DNA of 64,000 nt from an uncultured Phycisphaerales bacterium. GTDB lineage: Bacteria; Planctomycetota; Phycisphaerae; Phycisphaerales; UBA1924. The stretch lies in the NCBI GenBank assembly GCA_903929885.1, contig CAIYWI010000024.1:1-64000 (forward strand), written 5' to 3'. Positions 9,624 through 17,044 of this stretch are shown here, in pieces; positions within the stretch are counted from its first letter, which is position 1, and each line of letters starts with the position of its first letter. Made by a program: the position numbers and the translations under genes. The notes beneath the pieces were generated by a model. That model saw only the letters and a program-made list of their open reading frames with translations, made no database searches and was not told where the DNA came from.

Positions 9624-10490
9624 ATGACCAGCCCATCGCCACGCCCGGTCCGCACCATCGCCCTCATGAACCAAAAAGGCGGCGTGGGCAAGACCACCAC
9701 CACCGTGAATCTCGCCGCCGCCTTGGCTCGCGCGGGTCGCCGCACCCTCATCGTCGATCTCGATCCGCAGGGCCACTCCTCCCTGCACGTGGGCGTCGAT
9801 CTCAACGCGCCGGGCCGCACCGTGTACGACGTGCTGATCGACGACTCCGAGCCGCCCTCGGCCGCGATCCGCCCGGCGGTCGAGCACCTCGACATCCTCC
9901 CCAGCACCGTCGATCTCGCCGCCGCCGAGAGCGAACTGGCCACACTTCCCGAACCCCACCGCCGCCTCGACCGCGCCTTGGCCTCGCTGGGCGATCGCTA
10001 CGAGTTCATCCTCATCGACTGCCCTCCTTCGCTGGGCCATCTCACCGTCAACGCCCTCACCGCCGCCCGCGAGGTGATCATCCCCATGCAGGCGCACTTC
10101 CTCGCCCTGCAGGGCGTCGTGAAACTGCTCGAGACCGTCCGCCAGGTCAGTCAGGCGTACAACCCCCGCCTTCGCGTCAGCGGCGTCGTGCTCTGCATGC
10201 ACGACACCTCCTCGGCCCACACCCGCGAGGTCGTCGCCGAACTCGAGTCCTTCTTCGAGCAGTCGCGCCAGGCCGAATCGCCCTGGAAGTTCGCCAGGGT
10301 GCTCCGCCCGGCCATTCGCCGCAACATCAAGCTCGCCGAGTGCCCCAGCTTCGGCCAGACGATCTTCCAGTACGCCCCGCAGGCACCCGGCGCGGAGGAC
10401 TACGCCGCCCTCGGGGCCGCCCTGCTCAAGGAATGGGACGCGATGCTCGCTCGGCTCCAGGCCAACTCGCCTCAGGACGCCACCGCGTGA
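9624..10490 (+). CDS. ParA/Soj-family ATPase
   Basis: Deviant Walker A ATPase of 288 residues. QKGGVGKTT at 17-25 carries both the signature lysine (K18) and the P-loop lysine (K23). LIVDLDPQGHSS supplies the Walker A' aspartate and a Walker B aspartate follows in FILIDCPPS. The family dimerises on ATP and positions chromosomes, plasmids or large complexes. No parB-like gene follows; the next gene is a vanZ-like gene joined by a GTGA overlap, and the previous genes make polysaccharide. It may be a solitary chromosomal Soj, or an orphan ParA used to localise an envelope complex. The family call is firm; the cargo is unknown. Confidence 0.85.
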   Translation: MTSPSPRPVRTIALMNQKGGVGKTTTTVNLAAALARAGRRTLIVDLDPQGHSSLHVGVDLNAPGRTVYDVLIDDSEPPSAAIRPAVEHLDILPSTVDLAAAESELATLPEPHRRLDRALASLGDRYEFILIDCPPSLGHLTVNALTAAREVIIPMQAHFLALQGVVKLLETVRQVSQAYNPRLRVSGVVLCMHDTSSAHTREVVAELESFFEQSRQAESPWKFARVLRPAIRRNIKLAECPSFGQTIFQYAPQAPGAEDYAALGAALLKEWDAMLARLQANSPQDATA

Positions 10491-10897
10491 CCTCGTTCGC
10501 CACGCGAGCCGCCTCGTCGCTCGACTCGCCCCGCGCCAAGCGGATGCTCCGGCCCTTGCTCGGCGGCTACGCCCTCCTGGTGGCCGTCGTGACGCTGTGG
10601 CCGGCCCTGAAAGTCCCCATCCCCGTCCATCGCTCCGATCTGATCGCCCACATGACCTCCTTCGGGTTGCTCGGCCTGCTCACCACCGCCGCAGGCCTCT
10701 TCGGACCGGCCTTCTCCCGACGCAACATGCTGCTGTCGGGCCTGATTGCGGGCGTCTTCGCGGCAGGCGACGAGGCGCTGCAGGCGATTCCGTTGCTCAA
10801 CCGCACCTGCGCGTGGGATGACATGGCCGCCAACGTCATGGGCATTCTCGCCGCCATGCTCGTCATGGGGTGGTGGGGCCGGATGGCCGGACGATGA
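10487..10897 (+). CDS. VanZ-like membrane protein
   Basis: A 136-residue integral membrane protein with about four hydrophobic helices. It has the conserved polar residues of the VanZ-like family: DLIAHMTSFG (residues 51-60), DEALQ (95-99) and RTCAWDDMAANVMG (106-119). The start is a GTG that overlaps the stop of the ParA gene as GTGA (10487-10490), which explains why no separate ribosome-binding site is seen. VanZ in enterococci gives low teicoplanin resistance, but the wider family is found in exopolysaccharide and exosortase loci without known activity. Here the context points to envelope polymer handling, not to resistance. Confidence 0.8.
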   Translation: MTSFATRAASSLDSPRAKRMLRPLLGGYALLVAVVTLWPALKVPIPVHRSDLIAHMTSFGLLGLLTTAAGLFGPAFSRRNMLLSGLIAGVFAAGDEALQAIPLLNRTCAWDDMAANVMGILAAMLVMGWWGRMAGR

Positions 10898-10982
10898 AAT
10901 CCGGCGCCTCGCGCCGGATGTCATCGCATCGGCGGCGTCCTTGCGTCAGAGATTCCCTCCCCGCCCTCCACGGAGCGCCCGA

Positions 10983-12083
10983 TTGATTCACCCCGCCCTG
11001 CTCGCCACGTCCCTGCTCACGATCGTCTGCGGCACCACATTCGGGCAGGCCTCGCCGCCCGCGTCCGACAGGTCCGCCCCCGCCTCGACCCTCGCGACGA
11101 TGCGGGTCGCGCCCGAAGACCGCAACGCCGCCATCAAGTACCTCTCGCTGTCGTTGCAGATGCCTCGCGACCTCGCCGACAAGACGGGGACGATCAAGTA
11201 CGAATCCTGCGGCACCACCATGGAGTCGCTCGAGAAGGAGCCGACGGCAGCCGCCGCGCTCAAGGCGCTCGAGTCGTATGACGTGCGTCCGTGGATCGCC
11301 GCGTCGAGGCTCGAGAAGTACGACCTCGAACTCGCCCGGGAGGAGGGGTTCAGTCTGCTGCTTCCCCACCTGCGCACCTTCCGCGAGGCGTCCCGCGTGC
11401 TGCGTTTCTCCGCGCGGGTCGAACTGGCGAAAGGCAAGCCCGCGGCCGCCGCCGAGCGACTGGCGGCGATCGTCCGCATGTCGCGGCACGTCGCGCAGGA
11501 CCGCATCCTCATTTCGTCGCTGGTGGCGACGGCCATGACGTCGCTGAGCGCCGAGGAGATGCGAACGCTGGTCGCCAGCGGTTCGCTCGACGCCGAGGGA
11601 CGCAAACTCCTGCTCGAATCGCTCGAATCCCTCGATCCTCGCGACCCGTTGCTCCTGCGCGCCTCCATTCGCGCCGAGCAGCAACTGGCCACCGACGGCC
11701 TGCGCGCCCAGTTCAAGGGCCCAGATGCCGGACGTCGCTTCGTCGAGTTGTTGATGCCGCCCGGCGACGACCCCGCCGCGAGGATGCGGTCCAAGACCAT
11801 CGCCGACCTGAACGGCGAGCAGTTCGCCGCGGCCATCGACCGCATGCAACCCGCGTACGACGCTCTCGAGCAGGCATGGGACGCGCCCGACGCCCCCGCG
11901 GCCATCGCGAGCGTCGCCGCCCGAGCCGAGGCCGGCGAGTTCGGCCCGCTCGCGGCCGCCATGCTTCCCGCTTTCGGGAACGTCCGTTCCTCCGCCGACC
12001 GCGTGAGGGAGAATCTCGAGTCGACGTTGGCGGCGATCCGAGCCGTCACGCCGACGGACGCCCCGGCCGAGCCGCGGCGCTGA
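10983..12083 (+). CDS. secreted protein of unknown function
   Basis: I do not recognise this 366-residue protein. I chose a TTG start at 10983 because GGAG lies about 10 bases upstream and the first residues (IHPALLATSLLTIVCG) then form a clean signal peptide ending near TTFGQA. The mature part is largely helical, rich in Ala, Arg, Glu and Leu, with no cysteine cluster, membrane helix or catalytic motif that I can name. It could be a periplasmic helical-repeat protein. It sits between the polysaccharide block and the sigma factor pair on the same strand, 26 bp before the sigma gene, and may be co-transcribed with them. Confidence 0.6.
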   Translation: MIHPALLATSLLTIVCGTTFGQASPPASDRSAPASTLATMRVAPEDRNAAIKYLSLSLQMPRDLADKTGTIKYESCGTTMESLEKEPTAAAALKALESYDVRPWIAASRLEKYDLELAREEGFSLLLPHLRTFREASRVLRFSARVELAKGKPAAAAERLAAIVRMSRHVAQDRILISSLVATAMTSLSAEEMRTLVASGSLDAEGRKLLLESLESLDPRDPLLLRASIRAEQQLATDGLRAQFKGPDAGRRFVELLMPPGDDPAARMRSKTIADLNGEQFAAAIDRMQPAYDALEQAWDAPDAPAAIASVAARAEAGEFGPLAAAMLPAFGNVRSSADRVRENLESTLAAIRAVTPTDAPAEPRR

Positions 12084-12109
12084 CCGCCCGCACCACGCGC
12101 CCATGCGGG

Positions 12110-12691
12110 ATGAACCTCGACCAGCGACAACTCCTGCTTCGAATGCATCGCGGCGACGACGTGGCCGCGGCGATGTTGTGGGAGCGTCTGGCGCCGATGC
12201 TGCGTCGCTACGCCGCCGCGCTGCTGCACGGCGACGAGCACCTCGCCGACGACGTGGTCTGCGAGGTGATGATGCATGTGCTGACCCTTCGACGATCGCG
12301 GGTGGAGGCCGTGCACGACGTCGCGGCCTGGCTGACGGCCTCGTGCCGACGCCGCGCGATCTCGTGCATCCGCGCCGCCCGTCGTCGCACGTCGAGGGAG
12401 CGCCGCATCGCGGCGCGATTCGGCGCGTCGCCAGACGCCGCCGACGGCGACGACGTGTCGCGTCTTGCGCGATGGATCGAAGCCCTGCCCCATCGCCTTC
12501 GCGAACCCGTGGTGCTGCACGATCTGTGCGGCCTGACCTTCGAACAGGCCTCGCTCGCGACGGGCATCGCCCGGGCCACGCTGGCGGATCGCCACCGGGC
12601 GGCCATCCTCGCGTTGCGGGCAGCCATGCGAGCGGCGGACCCGCCCCTCCGGACGGCGCCCCCCACCATCGTCCAGGGAGACGCGCGATGA
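12110..12691 (+). CDS. ECF-type RNA polymerase sigma factor
   Basis: A small sigma-70 family protein of 193 residues. The N-terminal half shows the region 2 pattern: LRRYAAALLHGDEHLADD, a helical segment, then DVAAWLTASCRRRAI matching region 2.3/2.4. The C-terminal half has region 4 with LPHRLREPVVLHDLCG followed by the helix-turn-helix LTFEQASLATGIARATL. It would redirect RNA polymerase to a small regulon in response to a signal. The gene overlaps by 4 bp with the following membrane-protein gene, a typical sigma/anti-sigma arrangement. The promoter it reads cannot be deduced here. Confidence 0.82.
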   Translation: MNLDQRQLLLRMHRGDDVAAAMLWERLAPMLRRYAAALLHGDEHLADDVVCEVMMHVLTLRRSRVEAVHDVAAWLTASCRRRAISCIRAARRRTSRERRIAARFGASPDAADGDDVSRLARWIEALPHRLREPVVLHDLCGLTFEQASLATGIARATLADRHRAAILALRAAMRAADPPLRTAPPTIVQGDAR

Positions 12692-13134
12692 GCGACCAAC
12701 GACTGGATCGACTGCTGCAGGCCACCGCCATGCGAGGCATGACGGCGGGGCCGATGCCCTCCCGCCTGCTCGACGCGGTGCGTTCTCGTCGCCGCGCCAC
12801 GATGTGGACGCGCGTGGCGGTCGTCGGATCCGTGGCGGCATCGGCGGCGCTGGCGGCGACGGCCCTGCACCTGTCCGGACGACACGGACGGCCGAGTCCT
12901 CCGATCGATTTCGTGGCGGGATCGAGCGCGGTCGACAGCGCCGTCGCCGATCGCGGGGATTGGTCGCCGGCGGCCGCCGAGGGGGAACAACCGACGCTCG
13001 GCTACTACCGGCGGGCCATCGGACCCGGCGGCGCGGGGATGGACACCGCCGTGGATCGGGCCGCGACGCGCGCCGTCGAGAGCGTCGCCAAGCCCGTGCG
13101 GGCGCGCGATGTCGATGCGTGGTTGCAGCGGTAG
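12688..13134 (+). CDS. single-pass membrane protein, putative anti-sigma factor
   Basis: A 148-residue protein with a positively charged N-terminal cytoplasmic part of about 39 residues, a hydrophobic segment at about 40-62 and a polar C-terminal part outside the membrane. It has no zinc-binding HxxxCxxC motif, so it is not a classical ZAS-domain anti-sigma factor. The case for that role is context only: its ATG overlaps the sigma factor stop (ATGA at 12688-12691) and its topology matches a sensor that holds a sigma factor at the membrane. The short cytoplasmic part would be small for the job. Function remains unproven. Confidence 0.55.
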   Translation: MSDQRLDRLLQATAMRGMTAGPMPSRLLDAVRSRRRATMWTRVAVVGSVAASAALAATALHLSGRHGRPSPPIDFVAGSSAVDSAVADRGDWSPAAAEGEQPTLGYYRRAIGPGGAGMDTAVDRAATRAVESVAKPVRARDVDAWLQR

Positions 13135-13161
13135 GCGACGGCCCCGCGAGATCGCGACGGA

Positions 13162-14409
13162 TCAAGCGCCCGACGGTGGCTCCAAGGCCGCAGGTCCGAG
13201 CGTCTGGATGGTGCAACGCCCCATGGGCCGCCTGGCGAGGTAGTCGTTGACGGCATCGAGCGAGACGGCGTCGATCTGGGCGGCGATCTCCTCGAGCGAA
13301 CGAGGCCGACCCAATCGACGGATGTCGGCGGCGAGCGTGGCCGCCCTGGCTCCCGAGGATTCGCCGCTGAAGACGACCGAACTCTTCATGCCGACGATGG
13401 CGCGTGCGAACTCGTCGGGCGTGATGCGCCCCTGGGGCGTTTCGAGCATGGCGAGCTGGTCGTGAAGCACGTCGAGCGATTGCTGGGCCTTCTCGGGGGT
13501 GGTGCCGACGTAGGCGGAGAGAGACCCGAAGTCGCGATCGCCTCGATAGCCCGCGCTGACGGCGTAGCACAGGCCTCGCTTCTCCCGCACCTCGGTGAAG
13601 AGGCGGCCGGCCATGCCCCCCGAAAGGACATTGACGACGACCTTCTCGAGGATGCTGTCGGGATGCGATTCGGGCGGCGCATCGTGCAGGAGCAGAATCT
13701 GCACCTGATTGGAGGGGTCGTCCTCGTGGTGATACCCGCGCGGAGCGGCTGGCCCGAGCGCCGGCTCTGCGACGCCACCTCGCCATTGGCGAAAGAGTCC
13801 ATCGAGCGAGGCGGCGATGGCGGCAGGATCGACGTCGCCCGCGAACGCGAGGATCGCGCCGCGGGGAAGGGCCTGTGCCGCCCATTCGTCTCGAAGTCGC
13901 CGCCCGTCGAGCGCGGCGAGGCCTTCGGGCGTGCCGAGGCCCGAGCGATTGATCGGCGCGGGATAGTGTCGCTCCCTGGCGAGGTGCGATGCCCGCTCCT
14001 GGGGGTCGTCGTTGAGCGATTCGATGGCCTGCAGGGCGAGGTCGCGGCATGGATCGATGGCGTCGTCGTCCATGCGGGGACGCAGCACCATGTCGACCAG
14101 GAGTGGCAGGGTCGCGGGAAGGTGCTGGCCCAGCAAACCCGCGGCGATACGGAGGTTATACGAACCGAGGTCGACCGAACGAGAGACGCCGAGGCGATCG
14201 AAGGCGTCGGCCTGGTCGCGACTTGGCAGCGTGCCCGCGCCGCGAAGCAGCAGCTCCACCCACATGGTGGCTCGTCCCTGTCCATCGTCGGGATCGCACG
14301 CGCTGCCGCCGGGGATCATCCACGACACGGCGGCGGATCGAACCGACGGCATGCGCTCGACCACGAGGGTTGCGCCGCACTCGAGCGCGTGGACGACGAT
14401 CTCACTCAT
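13162..14409 (-). CDS. M16-family (pitrilysin) protein without the zinc motif
   Basis: A 415-residue protein with the two-lobe M16B architecture. The C-terminal lobe keeps the substrate-binding Arg/Tyr segment (SGGMAGRLFTEVREKRGLCY and the following glycine-rich strand). The N-terminal lobe lacks the HxxEH zinc signature: where active enzymes have it, this protein reads ATMWVELLLRGAGT, with the glutamate but neither histidine. It is therefore probably a non-catalytic partner subunit, as in the paired M16 proteins where one chain is active and the other is not. No active M16 partner lies in this window. The start is the ATG at 14409; the frame is open further upstream but that extension is in an AT-rich intergenic zone. 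Confidence 0.82.
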   Translation of the reverse strand: MSEIVVHALECGATLVVERMPSVRSAAVSWMIPGGSACDPDDGQGRATMWVELLLRGAGTLPSRDQADAFDRLGVSRSVDLGSYNLRIAAGLLGQHLPATLPLLVDMVLRPRMDDDAIDPCRDLALQAIESLNDDPQERASHLARERHYPAPINRSGLGTPEGLAALDGRRLRDEWAAQALPRGAILAFAGDVDPAAIAASLDGLFRQWRGGVAEPALGPAAPRGYHHEDDPSNQVQILLLHDAPPESHPDSILEKVVVNVLSGGMAGRLFTEVREKRGLCYAVSAGYRGDRDFGSLSAYVGTTPEKAQQSLDVLHDQLAMLETPQGRITPDEFARAIVGMKSSVVFSGESSGARAATLAADIRRLGRPRSLEEIAAQIDAVSLDAVNDYLARRPMGRCTIQTLGPAALEPPSGA

Positions 14410-14831
14410 GCATGAGCATAGCAACGGGGTCGCGGCGACGTTCGGATGGCCGTCGCATCGCGTCATCGAGGTCGATCGGAGGCGATTTTTGACCCTCGTC
14501 GAAAAAAATTTTTCGACGCCTTCCGGACGCCTCGATCGAACGACGCGCGATGTCGCGAGCATGAACGACCTCGATGCCGTGACGATGAAAACACGCGTGA
14601 ATGCTGGAAGAAACGATGGTTTTCAAAAACGGCAGGCTCGCGCGTCCGTTGACGGCGATGCACGAGCGTCGCCGCGATCGGTTGGAGTCGCGCCGATCGA
14701 ACTTGAGAAATTTCTGCGCTATTCAAGCACCCGCGGAGATTTTTCCGATAATCTACTGGTGTACCGAGACCAGACAGCGCGCCGGGTGGTGCGAATCGCT
14801 GGTGCTCACAACTCTTTCACGGAGAACGAAG
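14410..14831. promoter_or_regulatory. AT-rich intergenic region between divergent genes
   Basis: About 420 bp with no convincing gene, separating the M16 gene (-) from the Lys-rich peptide gene (+). Its base composition is clearly lower in GC than the genes on either side, with runs such as GATTTTTGA and GAGATTTTTCC. It contains the palindrome at 14497-14518 and a GATAAT hexamer at 14747-14752, about 80 bp before the peptide start, that could be a -10 element; no good -35 is seen at the right distance. It probably holds the promoter of the peptide gene and perhaps that of the M16 gene. Confidence 0.5.
14497..14518. repeat. A/T-tract palindrome CGTCGAAAAA-AA-TTTTTCGACG
   Basis: Perfect 10-bp inverted repeat with a 2-bp centre, lying 88 bp upstream of the M16 start and 314 bp upstream of the peptide start. 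It can be an operator, or a hairpin with flanking A and T tracts that stops transcription in either direction. The arms are exact in the sequence; the role is inference. Confidence 0.5.
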
Positions 14832-14903
14832 ATGGCTAAGAAGAAGGCTGCGAAGAAGAAGACCGCGAAGAAGGCCGGCAAGAAGAAGGCCGCCAAGAAG
14901 TAA
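14832..14903 (+). CDS. 23-residue Lys/Ala-rich basic peptide (histone H1 tail-like)
   Basis: A very short reading frame coding for 23 residues made almost only of Lys and Ala with a single Thr pair and one Gly (AKKKAAKKKTAKKAGKKK and flanks). GGAGAACGAAG at 14821-14831 supplies a good ribosome-binding site for the ATG. The composition resembles the Lys-rich tails of histone H1-like or HU-tail proteins, so nucleic-acid binding is a reasonable guess, but it has no globular domain. The reading frame stays open upstream to 14601 without a ribosome-binding site. It is followed by a structured stretch and a strong terminator, so it is transcribed as a short unit. Length makes the coding call less than certain. 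Confidence 0.6.
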   Translation: MAKKKAAKKKTAKKAGKKKAAKK

Positions 14904-14904
14904 G

Positions 14905-15081
14905 GCGACCCCTTCGCCTCGAGCCTTGTCCCCGCGGCGGAGCGACGCCCGGAGCAGGAAGCCCAGAGGGCTCGCCCGGTGAAACTCCTCCGCCGCCCAC
15001 CGACGAATGTCGATGTGCGAGCCGGGACAAGCACGAATCATCTGACGCAGGGCCGGGTTCCCCCGGCCCTGCGTCGTTTTT
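14905..15081 (+). ncRNA. possible structured RNA or structured 3' UTR
   Basis: The stretch after the Lys/Ala peptide gene can fold into a closed multi-helix shape. An 8-bp helix pairs 14925-14932 with 15024-15031. It encloses a 9-bp helix pairing 14934-14942 with 14988-14996, which itself encloses a 5-bp hairpin (14960-14964 with 14968-14972). A 4-bp hairpin with loop GAAT lies at 15001-15012. The intrinsic terminator at 15044-15081 then ends the transcript. The segment GGTGAAACTCC at 14979-14989 recalls part of the cobalamin riboswitch core, but the CGCxACTGT core and a clean B12 box are missing. I call it a structured RNA candidate only. Confidence 0.3.
15044..15081 (+). terminator. strong intrinsic terminator
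   Basis: A perfect 14-bp stem (GACGCAGGGCCGGG at 15044-15057 with its complement at 15062-15075), a 4-base loop TTCC and a tail GTTTTT to 15081. It ends the transcript carrying the Lys/Ala peptide gene and insulates the gene that starts at 15121. Confidence 0.9.
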
Positions 15082-15120
15082 GTCCTCCGCCGCCCCGCTC
15101 GCCCGCGGCAATAATCGCCT

Positions 15121-15720
15121 GTGCGTCCAACGCCCGCCCTCCTTCACCTGCGACGCCATGCCGACGGCCTGCTCGCCGCCGCGGGACGCATCGAGCCGGT
15201 GCGATTCGTCATCGACCCCGGGTCGGGCCACCCCGTGCTGGCGGTGCAGCCCGATCTGGTCGACTGCGACTCCCTGACCCTGCACGTCCCCGACGACGAC
15301 GATCTGGCGCTGCAGATGATGGGATCGCCCGTCGCCCTCGACCCGGCCGTCGATGCCCGGTGCGACCGCTTCCTGATCTGCCTGGGAACTCCCAAGGGCC
15401 GTCATCAGCGGTCGTGGATCATCCTGGCCGTCGATCAGGTTCGCTTCATGGGCGACGTGATCGATGCCTCGGAGGTCGCGCAGCCCAATCCCTTCGCCTC
15501 CGACCAGGCCGCGGCGTGTCGCCGCGTCAACGGCGACCTCGCCGCCCTGCGTCGCGCGTGTCTCGCCGCGGGAGCCGCCGTCGAGTCGCCTGCGCTGGTG
15601 GGGATCGATCCGCTGGGCGCGGACGTGCGGGCCCCCTTCGGCATCGTCCGCATCGAGTGGGCCCGCCAGCCCGTGACGGACCTCGAGACGGCCATCGATC
15701 TGCTCCTCAAGCCCGCCTGA
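15121..15720 (+). CDS. hypothetical protein, possible FMN-binding split-barrel fold
   Basis: A 199-residue soluble protein with a GTG start 40 bp after the terminator. CAATAAT lies just upstream, so a short or absent leader is possible. The sequence alternates predicted strands (VRFVIDPGSGHPVLAVQPDL, SLTLHVPDDDDLALQMMG, SWIILAVDQVRFMGDVID) and ends in a helix. The pattern of a barrel core faintly recalls pyridoxamine-phosphate-oxidase-like or heme-handling split barrels, but I cannot point to cofactor residues. No membrane segment or signal peptide is present. It is 10 bp upstream of the amidohydrolase gene and probably co-transcribed with it. Confidence 0.6.
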   Translation: MRPTPALLHLRRHADGLLAAAGRIEPVRFVIDPGSGHPVLAVQPDLVDCDSLTLHVPDDDDLALQMMGSPVALDPAVDARCDRFLICLGTPKGRHQRSWIILAVDQVRFMGDVIDASEVAQPNPFASDQAAACRRVNGDLAALRRACLAAGAAVESPALVGIDPLGADVRAPFGIVRIEWARQPVTDLETAIDLLLKPA

Positions 15721-15730
15721 GCCGCGTGCC

Positions 15731-17017
15731 ATGCCTCAAGCGACCACGACCGAACCTTCCCCGGACGCGACGCCCGCGAGGGCGACCCGAGAGGCGCACG
15801 CGCACCTCCATCTGCATGGGCGCGCCTTGTCGATGCTCGACCTGTCGGCGTGCACGACCAGGGCCGACGCGCTGGCGTGCATCGAGCGACACGCCGCCAC
15901 GATGATGCACGACCCCCCGGACTCTTGGCTGCTGGGGTTCGGGCTTCGCGTCAACGCCTTCACCGACGATCCGCGGTGGCCCCATCGGCTCGAACTCGAT
16001 CGCATCGCGTCGGGCCGACCGTGCTGCATCATGTCATTCGACCACCACAGCGTGGTGGCGTCGGGCGCGGCGCTCGCGGCCTGCGGCATCGACGCGGCCG
16101 TCGCCGACCCGCCCGGCGGGGTGATCTGTCGCGACGCCGCGGGCCGTCCCGACGGCGTGCTGCTGGAGGCGGCGGCGTTGATCGCCTGGAACGCGGCCCC
16201 GCAACCCGCTCCCGCTCAATGGCGTCGCCACGTCGAGCGAGGCCTTGCCGACCTTGCCTCCCACGGCTTCACCGAGGTCCACGACCTGCTGAGCCCGTCG
16301 TGGCTGGGGCCGCTCCTGGCCTCGCTCGACGATCAGGGCGTGCTGCCGATGCGTGTGCGGCTCCACGCCCCGATTGATTCGCTCGAGGAGCAGGCGCGTG
16401 CAGGATGGAGTCGCGACCGCGTGCGCCTGGCCGGCGGCAAGGTCTTCGCCGACGGCACCCTCAACAGTCGCACGGCGTGGACGCTGGCGCCCTTTCGCGA
16501 TCCGCTGCCCGACCATCCCTTCGGCACGCCGCTGATGGACCGCGCATCGCTGGCGACCGCGATGCGCCGGTCGCATGCCCTGAATCTGGGGCTGGCGGTG
16601 CACGCCATCGGCGACGGCGCGGTGCGGGCGACACTGGACGCGGCAACGGAGGTGAACGGCGGCGGCTTCGTCGGCGACCTGCCTCGCCTTCGCATCGAGC
16701 ACGCCGAACTCATCGCCCCCGACGACGTGGAGCGATTCGCGGATCTGCAGGTGGTGGCGAGCGTGCAACCGTGCCACCTGCTCGCGGATGCGCCGGTGCT
16801 GGCCCGACAGTTCCCCGAGCATGCCGACCGCGTGCTGCCGCTCCGCCGATTGGTCGATTCGGGGTGCGAACCCGGACGACTGCTGTGGTTCGGGTCCGAC
16901 ACGCCCATCGTGCGACCGCATCCCGAGGACTCGATCATGGCGGCCACGAACCGCGCGCCGTCGCACGCGCTGACGCGGGCGGAATGTCTCGCGTGCTTCG
17001 CGAGCGATCGGTCGTGA
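15731..17017 (+). CDS. YtcJ-like amidohydrolase, catalytic barrel only
   Basis: A 428-residue metal-dependent hydrolase of the Amidohydro_3/YtcJ group. Visible metal-site motifs are the HxH cluster HAHLHLHG near the start, GGKVFADGTLNSRTAW (the lysine region), HAIGDGAV, RIEHAEL and GSDTPIV with the last aspartate. Usual YtcJ proteins are about 530-560 residues with a beta-sandwich formed by both ends of the chain. This one begins at the HxH strand and stops after the last barrel helix, so the sandwich is missing at both termini. All ligand motifs remain, so activity is possible. The substrate cannot be deduced. Confidence 0.78.
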   Translation: MPQATTTEPSPDATPARATREAHAHLHLHGRALSMLDLSACTTRADALACIERHAATMMHDPPDSWLLGFGLRVNAFTDDPRWPHRLELDRIASGRPCCIMSFDHHSVVASGAALAACGIDAAVADPPGGVICRDAAGRPDGVLLEAAALIAWNAAPQPAPAQWRRHVERGLADLASHGFTEVHDLLSPSWLGPLLASLDDQGVLPMRVRLHAPIDSLEEQARAGWSRDRVRLAGGKVFADGTLNSRTAWTLAPFRDPLPDHPFGTPLMDRASLATAMRRSHALNLGLAVHAIGDGAVRATLDAATEVNGGGFVGDLPRLRIEHAELIAPDDVERFADLQVVASVQPCHLLADAPVLARQFPEHADRVLPLRRLVDSGCEPGRLLWFGSDTPIVRPHPEDSIMAATNRAPSHALTRAECLACFASDRS

Positions 17018-17044
17018 CACGCGTCACGAGACCGGACGCCGGCC

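Noticed and set aside
8159-9943. A 594-codon open frame antisense to the glycosyl-1-phosphate transferase gene
   Set aside because: It is a mirror of the real gene, rich in Asp, Gly, His and Arg, and the forward frame carries clear family motifs.
10988-14050. A 1020-codon open frame antisense to the sigma factor region
   Set aside because: The forward frames show a signal peptide, sigma regions and 4-bp overlaps. The antisense frame is Arg/Pro/Ala-rich without motifs.
14905-15057. Cobalamin riboswitch call for the region after the Lys/Ala peptide gene
   Set aside because: Only GGTGAAACTCC and part of a GAGCCGGGA box match. The CGCxACTGT core and P3-P6 layout are missing, so I kept it as a generic structured RNA.
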